Origin: Proteus terrae
Lineage (GTDB): Bacteria > Pseudomonadota > Gammaproteobacteria > Enterobacterales > Enterobacteriaceae
Direction of reading: 5' to 3'
NCBI RefSeq assembly: GCF_003144325.1
Contig: NZ_PENS01000012.1
Location: 62,001 to 126,000 of the forward strand
Length of the DNA: 64,000 nucleotides
Made by a program: the position numbers and the translations under genes. The number at the start of each line of letters is the position of its first letter. Positions within the stretch are counted from its first letter, which is position 1. A model generated the notes under the pieces. That model was not told the origin of the DNA. It ran no database searches and saw nothing but the letters and a program-made list of their open reading frames with translations. Of the stretch, positions 37,333 to 47,564 are shown in pieces.

Positions 37333-38397
37333 TTATTGGTGATTTATATAATCCATTTCCTCTCTTAATAATCCGTCAATCTCAATTCTCTTAAGCCAAA
37401 TAAGAATATCCATGACATCTAATAGATCTTGATCTATCATTACTTCAAATAAATGATATTTATGATAAATTTTTCTCGCTAATTCAGGATAGCGAATAAC
37501 GGGTATACCCACTTTCTTAGCATAAGCTTTCACGGCTAATGCTTTATCATTAATACAACTTAATGATACCAATGGCATGATGCCATTTTCGGGATCAAAA
37601 TAAATACCTACTGCCACATGAGTAGGATTAACAATAACGGCTGATGAATCACGGATCACTTTTTTCATCGGCTCATCCAATAATTCTTGATGTAGCTGTC
37701 GGCGTGTTGATTTTATTTCAGGATCGCCTTCCATATTCTTATTTTCTTGCTTAACTTCATGTTTTTCCATCATCATATCTTTCATAAAAATAAAAAAATC
37801 AGCAATAATATTTAGAATAAGAATAGGTATTGAGAGAATAAAAAAAACAAATATAAAGCTAATGACAAGTGAACACCACTTATCAATAATAATATTTAAA
37901 TTAGTACGATATAATATAAATATTTCAGAACCATGTAAAATAATAAAAACATAACAAGTCACTAAAAATATAACTATAAATAATAATGTTTTTAAAAAGT
38001 CTTTAACTGTTCTTATGCTAAATATTTTTTTAAATCCAGAGATAGGATTTATATGATTAAGATCCAGTTTAATAGCTTCAGTAGCAAGCTTAAAACGCGA
38101 CTCAAATAAGGAAGGAATTGCTCCAGATAAAAAAGTAACAGCAAGTATTGGTAATATAATATCAAAGAATAATTTTGATATTACATTAATATAACTTTTT
38201 AGCGTAATATTTGTTGGATGAAGCAAAAGAGATTGATAAAAATGACTAAATTCATCTAAATTAACTTGATGAAATAAATACATAATACCAATAAGATAAA
38301 CAAGCCCTGATGTTAATTCTTTACTTTTAAAACTTTGCCCTTTCTTTGCAGAATCATCGAGTTTTTTCTGGGTGGGTTTCTCTGTTTTTTCAGCCAT
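37333..38397 (-). CDS. spaS: SpaS/SctU, autocleaving export-apparatus switch protein
   Basis: A 354-residue FlhB/YscU-family protein. Four hydrophobic segments lie in residues 30-205, and the cytoplasmic domain carries the autocleavage site NPTH at residues 257-260 with the surrounding AVIVNPTHVAVGIYF context. Cleavage between Asn and Pro switches secretion from needle parts to translocators. It overlaps spaR by eight bases and is the last spa gene. Confidence 0.95.
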   Translation of the reverse strand: MAEKTEKPTQKKLDDSAKKGQSFKSKELTSGLVYLIGIMYLFHQVNLDEFSHFYQSLLLHPTNITLKSYINVISKLFFDIILPILAVTFLSGAIPSLFESRFKLATEAIKLDLNHINPISGFKKIFSIRTVKDFLKTLLFIVIFLVTCYVFIILHGSEIFILYRTNLNIIIDKWCSLVISFIFVFFILSIPILILNIIADFFIFMKDMMMEKHEVKQENKNMEGDPEIKSTRRQLHQELLDEPMKKVIRDSSAVIVNPTHVAVGIYFDPENGIMPLVSLSCINDKALAVKAYAKKVGIPVIRYPELARKIYHKYHLFEVMIDQDLLDVMDILIWLKRIEIDGLLREEMDYINHQ

Positions 38398-39163
38398 GAT
38401 AAATACTCATGAAAATAGTATAAAAATATCTATTATTAAAAAATTCATACAGCTCTGTTGTCATTGCTGAAGCAAAGAACAAAAGTAGAGATATAAATGC
38501 GATAATTCCTTTTATACATAATGACAGAGAAAAAGCATTTAATTGAGGGCAAAAGAGAGAATAAACACCCAACGCAACTTCACTTAAAAACATAATAATA
38601 AGAACTGGCGATACTAAAATAATTGCAGTGCGGATCATGTCATTCAGCCAATGACCAATAAAAGAATAACCAATCTCTTTATTAAAATAACCAAGTGGAA
38701 ATACATCATAGCTATCTTTTATCGTACTCATTAATGAGGTTAGTCCTCCTACCGATAAAAAATAAGCCGCACAAAATAACCCAGTCAATGAAGCAAATTC
38801 AGAAGATTCAATTCCTGTTGTTGGATTAATTGTATCCCCGATACTCGCTCCTCTCTGGTTATCAACAAATTCACCAAAAGCAGATGCAATCCAAAAAGGT
38901 GTAGCAAACAGAAGTCCAATTAAGATCCCAAGAATTAACTCACTTAAAATTATTATTTCCCATGTATTTCTTATTTCATCAGTAATTAGAATACTTGGCT
39001 TGATTCCCATAGCAATATAAAAAATAATAATATACTTTAAAAGCTGGCTATTGAGTACCCGACTATTTAAAAAAGGAATAAAAAGAAAAGTAGGAAATAA
39101 CCTAGCAACAAGGAGAAAGAGATCAACTAAATAAACCTGTATATACCCTAGCAGTATTAACAT
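38390..39163 (-). CDS. spaR: SpaR/SctT export-apparatus membrane protein
   Basis: A 257-residue FliR/YscT-family inner-membrane protein with about six hydrophobic segments. Conserved elements include RVLNSQLLKYIIIFYIAMGIKP and the GEFVDNQRGASIGDTINPTTG stretch near residue 95, typical of SctT. It caps the SctR5-S4-T1 export gate. It lies five bases downstream of spaQ in the compact spaOPQRS set. Confidence 0.94.
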   Translation of the reverse strand: MLILLGYIQVYLVDLFLLVARLFPTFLFIPFLNSRVLNSQLLKYIIIFYIAMGIKPSILITDEIRNTWEIIILSELILGILIGLLFATPFWIASAFGEFVDNQRGASIGDTINPTTGIESSEFASLTGLFCAAYFLSVGGLTSLMSTIKDSYDVFPLGYFNKEIGYSFIGHWLNDMIRTAIILVSPVLIIMFLSEVALGVYSLFCPQLNAFSLSLCIKGIIAFISLLLFFASAMTTELYEFFNNRYFYTIFMSIYHG

Positions 39164-39168
39164 TTCAT

Positions 39169-39423
39169 TTATCCTGCTAATCCTAACGTCATCATCTCTT
39201 TGGCATACACTAATATTTTATCACCCATCCAACCCATAGTAACTAACAGGCAAACAAAAACACCAACAAGCTTTACACCAAAAGGTAATGTTTGTTCCTG
39301 GACTTGGGTGATGGTTTGTAAAAGGCCTATTGCCAATCCGATAAATGTTGCTATTGCAATAGGTGCAGCTGAAAGTAATATCACTAAATAAACAGCTTTA
39401 TTTGCAGCATAGACCATATCCAT
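39169..39423 (-). CDS. spaQ: SpaQ/SctS export-apparatus membrane protein
   Basis: An 84-residue FliQ/YscS-family protein with two membrane helices and the conserved middle segment GLAIGLLQTITQVQEQTLPFGVKL. Four copies form the lower part of the export gate. Its ATG overlaps the spaP stop (TAATG). Confidence 0.95.
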   Translation of the reverse strand: MDMVYAANKAVYLVILLSAAPIAIATFIGLAIGLLQTITQVQEQTLPFGVKLVGVFVCLLVTMGWMGDKILVYAKEMMTLGLAG

Positions 39424-40082
39424 TATCTTACCGCCATGAGGTCAAGATATTGATTAATTAATCCCTTAGCCAGAAGAGTCCAACCATCCATAGCGATAAA
39501 TAAAATTAATTTCAAAGGTACGGATAATGTAATTGGACTCATCATCATCATACCTAAAGCTAATAGAATGCAGGAAACGACCAAATCAATAACAATAAAA
39601 GGTAAATAGAGATAAAATCCAATGATAAAAGCAGATTTTATTTCACTTAATGCATAAGCGGGAAGCAACGATAATAACGAGTTTTCTATGTTTTCTTTAT
39701 CACCATAACTATCAGGTCGATTACCTTGTGCTTGTTCAAAAAAATCTAATAATTCAGGCTCAGAATATTTGTATAAATATCGCTTGTATTCCACTAACGC
39801 ATCATCTGAAAATTGTTCAAATGAATTCGGAGAAGTTATATCAATTGGATTTTCAATAAGATATTGATAGGTATTTTTTGCTATTGGCGTCATCACAAAT
39901 AGAGCCATCATTAATGCAATCGCATTAAGCACCATATTTGAAGGTACTTGTTGAACCCCTAAAGCGTTACGAGTCATAACAAGCACAATAGAAAATTTTA
40001 AATAGCAAGTCCCAGCAGCAATGATGAAAGGTGCTAATGTGGCTAATGCTAATGTTAAAATGAGTGTTGTTGAACTTTCCAT
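39423..40082 (-). CDS. spaP: SpaP/SctR export-apparatus membrane protein
   Basis: A 219-residue FliP/YscR-family protein. Conserved elements are CYLKFSIVLVMTRNALGVQQVPSNMVLNAIALMM near residue 26 and FIVIDLVVSCILLALGMMMMSP near 160. Five copies form the core of the gate. It starts four bases after the spaO stop and overlaps spaQ. Confidence 0.95.
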   Translation of the reverse strand: MESSTTLILTLALATLAPFIIAAGTCYLKFSIVLVMTRNALGVQQVPSNMVLNAIALMMALFVMTPIAKNTYQYLIENPIDITSPNSFEQFSDDALVEYKRYLYKYSEPELLDFFEQAQGNRPDSYGDKENIENSLLSLLPAYALSEIKSAFIIGFYLYLPFIVIDLVVSCILLALGMMMMSPITLSVPLKLILFIAMDGWTLLAKGLINQYLDLMAVR

Positions 40083-40086
40083 ATCT

Positions 40087-41004
40087 TTAATCTTGCTTTA
40101 AATAAGCACGTTGAATTTCAACAGCAAATCGCTCACCAACTTTAATTAATTCCCCTTGAGCAATAGCAACGCCATTAGCAATTAATGTAATATGACGTAA
40201 TGCATTATCAGGTAAAATAATTTGTTGTCCCGGTGTTAATTCTTCAATTTGTTCAAGTAACATCATTTTACTTGCAAGCAAAAAAGAGAGAGTCACTGGA
40301 ATAGATTTAATCGCTTTTAGCTCTATATTTTTTTGTAATGTAATTTCCGTATCTTCAACTAACTCTTCATGTTCTGCTTCATTAGCAAATAACTTTTCAT
40401 CTAAAGTCACAGTATTTTCTCCTTCTTGCCACCGATAACGCATCCATTTTTTTTCACCAATAATGAGTGAAAAATCCACGCTATCAATCAGCACGATATC
40501 GCCCAAAGAGAGCGTTTTTAATAATGAAAATGACATTGTGCTTTTGCCAAACTGATATTGAGCAATAGCACTAACTTTATTTTTTGATGACAATATCCAT
40601 TCATAATATTGATCAAAGGAACTAATAAATATGTCACCAATTTCAGTATTAATAACGGGATAGCTAGATTTTTCTTGATCTCCTAAACAGATATTATCAA
40701 CGATTAATGACACAGGCTCTTTCGAAAAAGGAAACAATATTTGTGAACATTTTTGTGAGAACAGTGTATAGAGATAAGCTTCCGGAATAAGCTCCCAATC
40801 TATTTTCTTCTCCGGATAAACTTTATCCATTACTTGACTAACTTCGACAATACCTGTAAATGAACCTAATGTATTATTACCCTTTATTTTAAAGTAATGA
40901 GCCGAAGAAATAGGTAACTGAGATGTATATAAAGATGATAAAATATTCATTAAATAGCTATCTTCTTTCTTGTTAATACTATTTTTAAGATCTAACTTTA
41001 TCAT
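40087..41004 (-). CDS. spaO: SpaO/SctQ cytoplasmic sorting-platform (C-ring) protein
   Basis: A 305-residue protein whose C-terminal 75 residues form a SPOA (FliN-like) domain, with IPVTLSFLLASKMMLLEQIEELTPGQQIIL and GVAIAQGELIKVGERFAVEI. It builds the sorting-platform pods with OrgA and OrgB. In Salmonella a shorter SpaO product arises from an internal start; an equivalent site was not evident to me here. It overlaps the needle-length regulator gene by four bases. Confidence 0.9.
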   Translation of the reverse strand: MIKLDLKNSINKKEDSYLMNILSSLYTSQLPISSAHYFKIKGNNTLGSFTGIVEVSQVMDKVYPEKKIDWELIPEAYLYTLFSQKCSQILFPFSKEPVSLIVDNICLGDQEKSSYPVINTEIGDIFISSFDQYYEWILSSKNKVSAIAQYQFGKSTMSFSLLKTLSLGDIVLIDSVDFSLIIGEKKWMRYRWQEGENTVTLDEKLFANEAEHEELVEDTEITLQKNIELKAIKSIPVTLSFLLASKMMLLEQIEELTPGQQIILPDNALRHITLIANGVAIAQGELIKVGERFAVEIQRAYLKQD

Positions 41005-42209
41005 TTATCATCTTCTTTATTTTCAGAAGAAGGATCTATCGCATTAATATGCCAGTGACTATTATCATTCTCTAATAAAAGAGATAATCGACCTTGATAT
41101 TGGTTAAAATTTTCTAAAGAAGATTGATAAACTCGCCCAGTAGAAGCAATTAATTGGATCTTTTTGTCAATATCAAAATTCACTTTCATTTGATGAAATT
41201 CACTTCCCCATTTTTTAAAAACATAAGTAATACTAGGAGGCTGAGATACTACGGATACTTTTTTATAAAGAATACTAAAGGCGGGTATATCAAGTATTCT
41301 TTTAAAAGATGATGATCCTGATGAAGCTTGTTGAAATTCAGGTTTTATGTAACTAGCTGGGAGAATGCCACTTAGATTTTCTACATTTGAATTTCTATTT
41401 TCAACATCTTTTTTAATGGATTTGTTATTTATTTCTTTATTATTCTGATAGTTATCTTTTTCAAAGAGATTGTTATTTTCAACAATTAAATCATTTTTAG
41501 TATTTAATTTATTCTCTTCAATTTTTAATGTGATTTTATTCTTAATTTTTTTCGTTTTTAATTCATTAGGATAACGTTCATTTTCAATATGCTCATTAAT
41601 TTTATTAGTCTCGTTTTGCTTCTCTGCTTTTTGATTAACTTTTTCGTCCTTTGCTCTATGAGTTAAATTATTAGGATTTATTTTTAATTCGTTTTTATCT
41701 GCAGAAATATCAGTTTTTTTTTCTTGCTTAGATTTTAAACTTATCGGTAGATTTAAATCATTTTCAATTATAACATTATTAGCGACATGATTTGGTTTAT
41801 TTCCATAATGAAATAAGCTTTTTTTTTCTATTTTACATCCTTTTTCAAAGGAGCAAATTTGTGAATATATCTTTCTTTGAGTTAATAATAACCCCTCTAT
41901 ATTCAAATATTCACTTTCTTCTCTTTTTTCTTTTTTATCTTCTAATTCATCAACTGATTTATTAGAGTTTATTTTTGAAATTTCTTTTATATCAGTAGTT
42001 CTCTTATAATTAAGATTATGAAAAAAATCTAGTTTTTGTTTTATTTTACTAAACTCTTCAGAGGAAAATTTCTCTTTTTCAATATTCAACAACTCAACAA
42101 CTATAGAGAATGGTGATGATTTTTTAGAAAAAGTAGATTTAACCTCATTACTTTGTTCATTTATTAAACATCTATTTAATATTAAATTATCTGTCTTTAT
42201 GAATATCAT
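41001..42209 (-). CDS. invJ: InvJ/SpaN-type needle-length regulator (SctP)
   Basis: A 402-residue protein identified mainly by position between SctO and SctQ. Most of it (residues 40-280) is Lys/Asn/Glu-rich low-complexity sequence expected to be disordered, fitting a molecular ruler. A C-terminal folded part, with VFKKWGSEFHQMKVNFDIDKKIQLIASTGRVY, resembles the substrate-switch domain. The ATG at 42209 is chosen because AGGAG lies upstream; the frame opens eight codons earlier. It overlaps the SctO gene by 23 bases. Confidence 0.75.
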   Translation of the reverse strand: MIFIKTDNLILNRCLINEQSNEVKSTFSKKSSPFSIVVELLNIEKEKFSSEEFSKIKQKLDFFHNLNYKRTTDIKEISKINSNKSVDELEDKKEKREESEYLNIEGLLLTQRKIYSQICSFEKGCKIEKKSLFHYGNKPNHVANNVIIENDLNLPISLKSKQEKKTDISADKNELKINPNNLTHRAKDEKVNQKAEKQNETNKINEHIENERYPNELKTKKIKNKITLKIEENKLNTKNDLIVENNNLFEKDNYQNNKEINNKSIKKDVENRNSNVENLSGILPASYIKPEFQQASSGSSSFKRILDIPAFSILYKKVSVVSQPPSITYVFKKWGSEFHQMKVNFDIDKKIQLIASTGRVYQSSLENFNQYQGRLSLLLENDNSHWHINAIDPSSENKEDDK

Positions 42210-42651
42210 ACAACACCATCTCCTGAATTTCATTTTTTTCTAATCTTTCAATATATAACTCTTTTTCTAATGCTTTTCTTTCAAGATAACGCTTCATTTT
42301 ATTTTGTTTTTTGATTACCACTTCTCTTTCTTTTTTTAAAAATAAACTCCCTTTTTTTAGCTTTTCTAATTGATGCTCTATTTCTTTAATTTGCGTAATA
42401 GATATATTTAACGAAGCTAGTACAATCGCTTGTTTACGTTTCTGTTGATTTAAAGAGAGCGTCGAATAACTTCCTGCTTTTTCATAAAATGGGATCTCTT
42501 TTTCTAATGCCGATGCCAGTGAGGCTTGTTCTTCTTTTTTAATTTCTGCTTCTTTTATTAATTTTTGATACTTTTGTTGTTCTTTCTCTATTCTTTGCTG
42601 GCGCTTTGCAATGGCATTTATCAAATATTGCTGATTAAGAGGTAAGCGCAT
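42187..42651 (-). CDS. invI: InvI/SpaM-type ATPase stalk protein (SctO)
   Basis: A 154-residue, almost wholly alpha-helical protein rich in Lys, Glu and Gln, predicted as a long two-stranded coiled-coil like FliJ/YscO. It should sit in the centre of the SctN hexamer and link it to SctV. Little sequence motif is available, so the call rests on position directly after invC (overlap of 17 bases), length and coiled-coil character. Confidence 0.82.
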   Translation of the reverse strand: MRLPLNQQYLINAIAKRQQRIEKEQQKYQKLIKEAEIKKEEQASLASALEKEIPFYEKAGSYSTLSLNQQKRKQAIVLASLNISITQIKEIEHQLEKLKKGSLFLKKEREVVIKKQNKMKRYLERKALEKELYIERLEKNEIQEMVLYDIHKDR

Positions 42652-43936
42652 AAAGTTGCTTTAGTGTTTGTTGATATTCTGCCTTTTCTTTAAATGACTG
42701 AATAAGAAAAGCCTCTATTGCTGATTGCTTATTGACGGCCATATCATTTAACTCATTCTCACCTACACGATATTCGCCCAATTCTTGTAATAATTTAATA
42801 TCCTGCAAACGCATCAATATTTGTCTTATTTTTAATGCGGCTTTTTGTTGTTCAGTATCCGTTATTTGCTGAAAAATACGACTTACACTTCCTAAAATAT
42901 CAATAGCTGGATAATGGCCTGAAGCAGCTATTTTTCGTGAAAGATAGATATGTCCATCAAGGATAGAACGGATTTCCTCACCGATGGCATCTGGTTCATC
43001 ATCACTTTCGAGCAAGACAGTATAAAATGCCGTAATGGAGCCTTGATGAGTCACGCCTGGTCTTTCTAAAATTGCGGGTAATTTATCAAAGACAGAAGCA
43101 GGATAACCTTTACGAACAGGAAGTTCGCCCGCTGTAAGAGCTACATCTCTTAATGCTCTACAGTAACGCGTCATAGAATCAATAAATAATACGACGTTTT
43201 TACCTTGTTCTCTGAAATATTCAGCAACCGTAGTGGCAACTAATGCCGCATTACAACGTTCTATTGCAGGTTGATCGGAGGTAGAACAAATTAATACCGT
43301 TTTTTCACATCGTTTGTCTTTTTTTAATTCCTCGACGAATTCGGTAACTTCTCGGCCTCTTTCACCAATAAGTCCAATAACAAAAATATCAGCCTGAGAG
43401 AAACGGATAAACATGTTCATCAACATAGTCTTACCTGTTCCTGCACTGGCAAAGATCCCCATTCTCTGTCCTAATCCACAGCTTAATAAACCATCAACTG
43501 CTCGAACACCAGATTCAAATATTTCTGTGATAGGGCGACGATCACTAAATGAGGGAGGATGACCATCAATAGGCAAATATGAATAGAAGTTTTCCTCTAC
43601 CATTTTTTTATCATTGAAGCGTAATAAATAATTACCTTTTATATCAATCATACTCCCTAAAATATTAGGGCTTAAAGCGACAGAAAATGCATTACCAGTT
43701 GGTACTACGATTATTTGCAAAGAATAACCTTGTGAGCTTCCCATCATACTTAAAATCGTAATACCGTTGCGAAAGCCAATTACAATCGCTTCACCAACGA
43801 TTTCCCCATTAATAATAGAATCTTTTAATAGGCAAATTTCTCCAATAAATACACCATGCAACATCACTTCAAGAATATTGCCTTGTATTCGTATAGGATG
43901 AGCTGCATGATGAAATATTGAAAATACGTTATTCAT
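42635..43936 (-). CDS. invC: InvC/SpaL T3SS ATPase (SctN)
   Basis: A 433-residue hexameric ATPase of the FliI/F1-beta family that unfolds and releases secretion substrates from chaperones. Walker A is FASAGTGKT at residues 162-170, Walker B is VVLFIDSMTRYCRALRD near 248, and GERGREVTEFVEEL near 196 holds the catalytic glutamate region. It lies four bases after the chaperone gene and overlaps invI. Confidence 0.96.
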   Translation of the reverse strand: MNNVFSIFHHAAHPIRIQGNILEVMLHGVFIGEICLLKDSIINGEIVGEAIVIGFRNGITILSMMGSSQGYSLQIIVVPTGNAFSVALSPNILGSMIDIKGNYLLRFNDKKMVEENFYSYLPIDGHPPSFSDRRPITEIFESGVRAVDGLLSCGLGQRMGIFASAGTGKTMLMNMFIRFSQADIFVIGLIGERGREVTEFVEELKKDKRCEKTVLICSTSDQPAIERCNAALVATTVAEYFREQGKNVVLFIDSMTRYCRALRDVALTAGELPVRKGYPASVFDKLPAILERPGVTHQGSITAFYTVLLESDDEPDAIGEEIRSILDGHIYLSRKIAASGHYPAIDILGSVSRIFQQITDTEQQKAALKIRQILMRLQDIKLLQELGEYRVGENELNDMAVNKQSAIEAFLIQSFKEKAEYQQTLKQLYALTS

Positions 43937-43939
43937 TTT

Positions 43940-44353
43940 TTAATTAATGAATTGTTGGTGGATGGTATTCATCATTTGAAAATACTCATCTATTGCTTTT
44001 GCCATTGACTCACCATTTTGCAAAGCAATAGGCATAAATGAAGCTCGCAACTCTAATTCAGATTCAACTTTCACTAAAGCAGGTTGACCAGGATAAAAGC
44101 TTTCCGTTTGATTATTAATGCTAGTTAATAATAATGGCGCACTACATTGTGATAACAAATTTTCATTATATTCACCAAGGACAGACCAGACCATCGGAAC
44201 TTCATCAACAACTAATAAATTTATATCCGGCATATCTCCCAAGCTAATTGTGATTGTTGAATGATTATCAACAGATTTCCCTTCTGAGAATAAATCATTT
44301 CTCCCAATTACATTCATAGCATCCATAATTAAACTTGCTAGATCAAAAGACAT
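43940..44353 (-). CDS. invB: InvB/SpaK (Spa15)-type class I effector chaperone
   Basis: A 137-residue acidic protein in the exact position of invB/spa15 between invA and invC. The family binds several effectors, so its presence implies that effectors exist somewhere even though none is encoded in the island. Alternating beta-strand and helix pattern (ITISLGDMPDINLLVVDEVPMVWSVLG) fits the chaperone fold. Confidence 0.82.
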   Translation of the reverse strand: MSFDLASLIMDAMNVIGRNDLFSEGKSVDNHSTITISLGDMPDINLLVVDEVPMVWSVLGEYNENLLSQCSAPLLLTSINNQTESFYPGQPALVKVESELELRASFMPIALQNGESMAKAIDEYFQMMNTIHQQFIN

Positions 44354-44361
44354 AACTTCTC

Positions 44362-46467
44362 CTAAATAGATTGTAAAACGTTAATTTCAATATCTGATGT
44401 AATTTCATCATAAGATAAAACAGATAATTGTGGATATTGTGTTTCTATTAGTTTTTTAACAAATCGCCTTATATCTATTGCTGTTAAAAATATATAACTT
44501 TGTACATATTTAATTTCATCAACAGCTGTAGATATTTTTTCTATGATCATATCAAGTTCAGCAGGTTCTAAATTTAAAAAGGTTCCTGAAGAACTTTGTC
44601 TTATTCCACCTCGAATTATCTCTTCTACATTATGAGATAAAATAATTGCATTAAGTCTGCCATCGTTTGAAAAAAAATAACTAATATAACGCGAAAGTAG
44701 AGCACGAATATGTTCTGTTAAAAGCATTGGATCCTTCTCTTTACTTCCCCACTGTACTAAACCACCTATAATAGTTTTTATATTCCTAATAGGGATTTTT
44801 TCTTGCACTAAACGTTGTAAAACATCATTAATTCGTTGAATAGAAACTTGTCTATAACACTCTTTTAAAAGCTCTGGAGAATTCTCTTCTATTTTATCAA
44901 GAATATTTTTTGTTTCTTGTATACCTAAAAACTCAACAATATTCAACGTAATCAAATTAGAGAATTTTTTATAAAAGTAATCTTCTGCTAGTTCTAATTG
45001 ATAACCTATTAATTCTAACTTTTCTTTATCATTTTTATTAACCCAATAATGTTCAATATTATTATCCTCTATCCTTATCGATTTAAAACCTAAAGAAAAA
45101 AATTCATCATTAGGATTTGCAATATGAATAAATGGGAAAGGACAATAAAATTCATCTGCCTTAACTTCATTTATTAAAATAATTATTTTATTATCATCAA
45201 TTTTATCTGAATAATGAATAATAATATCAGGAAGCAATACACCATATTGTAAAATAAATTCTTTCTTTAACCATTTTTCAAAAACGAGCTTTGAAAGATA
45301 TGCTTTCTTTTTAGAAGAAATCGTAATAATTAAGGGCAATGTTTCTGCTTGAGATAATGTGATATTCTCTTTTAATAAACTATTTTCATCTTCTGACTCA
45401 TTTTTATTTGAAAACAAATTTGAAATAAGCCCTTTTTTACCATCAGTATCTGAATCATTATCTTCATTCTTATCTTTTTTATTATCTGTTATCGTTTCTT
45501 TTCTCCTACTTTTCCATTGTTTTTTAAAGAAATATCCACCCAATATCACAGATAAGATAAGAAATACGGGGGTTGGGAATCCAGGCAAAAATCCGATGAC
45601 AAAAGCGAGGATTGCAGTTACTAATAGAGCAAAATCTTGTGCAAGTAGCTCGTTCATAATGCTAAAACCAAGATTATTATTTTCACCGCCAACACGAGTG
45701 ACAATAAAGCCAGCACTAATAGAAATCAGCAATGCTGGAATTTGTGCAACAAGCCCATCACCAATGGTTAAAAGTGTATAAGTATGTAGTGCCTGTGAAA
45801 TTGAGAGGTCCATTTGAGCCATACCAACAGAGATCCCTCCAATTAAGTTAACAAAGATAATCACAATGCCAGCAATTGCATCACCTTTAATAAACTTCAT
45901 TGCACCATCAAAAGAACCATATAACTGACTTTCTTGTCCTAATTCTTTTCTTCTTATTTTCACTTCTTCGTTATTAATAATGCCAGACTTTAAATCAGCA
46001 TCGATACTCATCTGTTTTCCGGGCATTCCATCCAAAGAAAAACGAGCAGCAACTTCTGCAACTCGCTCTGAACCTTTAGTAATAACCAAAAATTGCACTA
46101 TGGTGACAATAGAGAAAACAACGAAACCAACAACTAAATTTTCACCGATAACAAACTCACCAAATGAAGTAATTATCTCACCTGCATCTGCATCTAATAA
46201 TATTAATCGACTTGTACTAATAGAAAGAGCAAGTCGAAAAAGTGTTGTGATCAGTAATAATGCAGGAAAGGTCATAAAGTTCAATATTCGAGTAATATAA
46301 AATGAACTCATGAAAATAAGTAAAGAAATAGTAATATTCAGCCCAATAAGAAAGTCTACAATATAAGTCGGCAAAGGTATGATTAACATAATAATAACCA
46401 AAATCATAACCGACAATACGATTAACTCTGGTCTATTTTTTATTGCCAATAGAAATCTATAAATCAT
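44362..46467 (-). CDS. invA: InvA/MxiA major export-apparatus protein (SctV)
   Basis: A 701-residue FlhA/LcrD-family protein. The first 320 residues hold about eight membrane helices and the conserved cytoplasmic loop RFSLDGMPGKQMSIDADLKSG near residue 140. The C-terminal cytoplasmic domain (residues 360-701) forms the nonameric docking ring for chaperone-substrate complexes. Conserved lines PTYIVDFLIGLNITISLLIF and GDAIAGIVIIFVNLIGG leave no doubt about the family. Confidence 0.96.
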   Translation of the reverse strand: MIYRFLLAIKNRPELIVLSVMILVIIMLIIPLPTYIVDFLIGLNITISLLIFMSSFYITRILNFMTFPALLLITTLFRLALSISTSRLILLDADAGEIITSFGEFVIGENLVVGFVVFSIVTIVQFLVITKGSERVAEVAARFSLDGMPGKQMSIDADLKSGIINNEEVKIRRKELGQESQLYGSFDGAMKFIKGDAIAGIVIIFVNLIGGISVGMAQMDLSISQALHTYTLLTIGDGLVAQIPALLISISAGFIVTRVGGENNNLGFSIMNELLAQDFALLVTAILAFVIGFLPGFPTPVFLILSVILGGYFFKKQWKSRRKETITDNKKDKNEDNDSDTDGKKGLISNLFSNKNESEDENSLLKENITLSQAETLPLIITISSKKKAYLSKLVFEKWLKKEFILQYGVLLPDIIIHYSDKIDDNKIIILINEVKADEFYCPFPFIHIANPNDEFFSLGFKSIRIEDNNIEHYWVNKNDKEKLELIGYQLELAEDYFYKKFSNLITLNIVEFLGIQETKNILDKIEENSPELLKECYRQVSIQRINDVLQRLVQEKIPIRNIKTIIGGLVQWGSKEKDPMLLTEHIRALLSRYISYFFSNDGRLNAIILSHNVEEIIRGGIRQSSSGTFLNLEPAELDMIIEKISTAVDEIKYVQSYIFLTAIDIRRFVKKLIETQYPQLSVLSYDEITSDIEINVLQSI

Positions 46468-46483
46468 AGAAATTATCCGTAAA

Positions 46484-47560
46484 TTATTTTCTTTGTTGAT
46501 ACTGTTCTAGTCGAAGATAATTATCTATAAACTTCTGTATAATTATTTGGCATTCATCTCTAAAATCATCAGATAAATACAATGATTCAGGGTATTTATT
46601 AAACATTGTTTTTAGCCCTTGCAATAACTTCATTTTTATATTAACTAAATAATTAAGCCATTCATTTTCTAAAAGAGAAATTAGGTACTTTTCCATTTCA
46701 TCAGGAAATGTCATACCATAAAAAATCAATTGATAAAGATCTTTTTCAGTTATTGTATTTTTTAAATCTTTTGTTTCTAATCTCTTTATATTTATTTCTA
46801 TAAAGCTATATAAAATACGTAATTTATTAACTCTATTAAGAAAATAACCAAACTCCGAACTTTGAGAACAACTTGGCATAAGTGATTGCATATCACAAAT
46901 TAAGCTTTGTGTTAGAAAACTTAAAATAATAGTACATTGTTTAAGGTCATAATCTTCAATCCACATTTTAAAAAAATAGATAGGCTCAAGATCAAGATTA
47001 ATATAGCTACGATAAAGATTTCTTAATGTTGAAGCATCGAGAGAAAGTAATTTAGCAAATGCTTTTGCTTGCAAAGCAATATTAATGCCGGCTCTAATTT
47101 GCTTCCCATTTTCTCCCTCAAGAAGATGATTTATCTCATTCTCAATTCCTGCATCTAATTGCGCCCCTAATTTTTTTTTCCTGAGTAATTCTCGTAAAAC
47201 CATAACGAGATCACTTTCATCAGGGAACATTTTACGTAAATATTGAAGCAATTCTTGCAAACTTCGTCCTGATTTTCTAAATAACATCATAACTTTATCA
47301 AGTTTTTTATCGGCGCCCTCTTCTGCAATATATAATGTACTTTGCCCTCTATTTGCTTTTTTATCTAATAGTTGACCAAAACGTTGAGAAAAAAGAGTAG
47401 CAACCATAGACATATCGTCAGATATCTCTATTAATTGATTTTGATAATTTTGATTTTCATTAACTTTAGGTTGTTTGTACTCAGTTTCTTGTTGGCTTTT
47501 TTTACCAATACTACTAGGTGTTGAATGTGTCAAAGTAGAGGTATTAATTGGTGCAATCAT
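46484..47560 (-). CDS. invE: InvE/MxiC gatekeeper (SctW)
   Basis: A 358-residue mostly helical protein of the YopN/MxiC/InvE gatekeeper family that controls the order of translocator and effector secretion. Segments such as DKVMMLFRKSGRSLQELLQYLRKMFPDESDLVMVLRELLRKK near residue 85 match the first X-bundle of the family. It lies between invG and invA as in SPI-1, 4 bases after the secretin gene. Confidence 0.9.
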   Translation of the reverse strand: MIAPINTSTLTHSTPSSIGKKSQQETEYKQPKVNENQNYQNQLIEISDDMSMVATLFSQRFGQLLDKKANRGQSTLYIAEEGADKKLDKVMMLFRKSGRSLQELLQYLRKMFPDESDLVMVLRELLRKKKLGAQLDAGIENEINHLLEGENGKQIRAGINIALQAKAFAKLLSLDASTLRNLYRSYINLDLEPIYFFKMWIEDYDLKQCTIILSFLTQSLICDMQSLMPSCSQSSEFGYFLNRVNKLRILYSFIEINIKRLETKDLKNTITEKDLYQLIFYGMTFPDEMEKYLISLLENEWLNYLVNIKMKLLQGLKTMFNKYPESLYLSDDFRDECQIIIQKFIDNYLRLEQYQQRK

Positions 47561-47564
47561 GATA

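Noticed and set aside
45980-46300. Plus-strand reading frame of 106 residues inside invA
   Set aside because: It lies opposite a highly conserved secretion gene, has no ribosome-binding site and no recognisable protein features; it is a codon-usage shadow.
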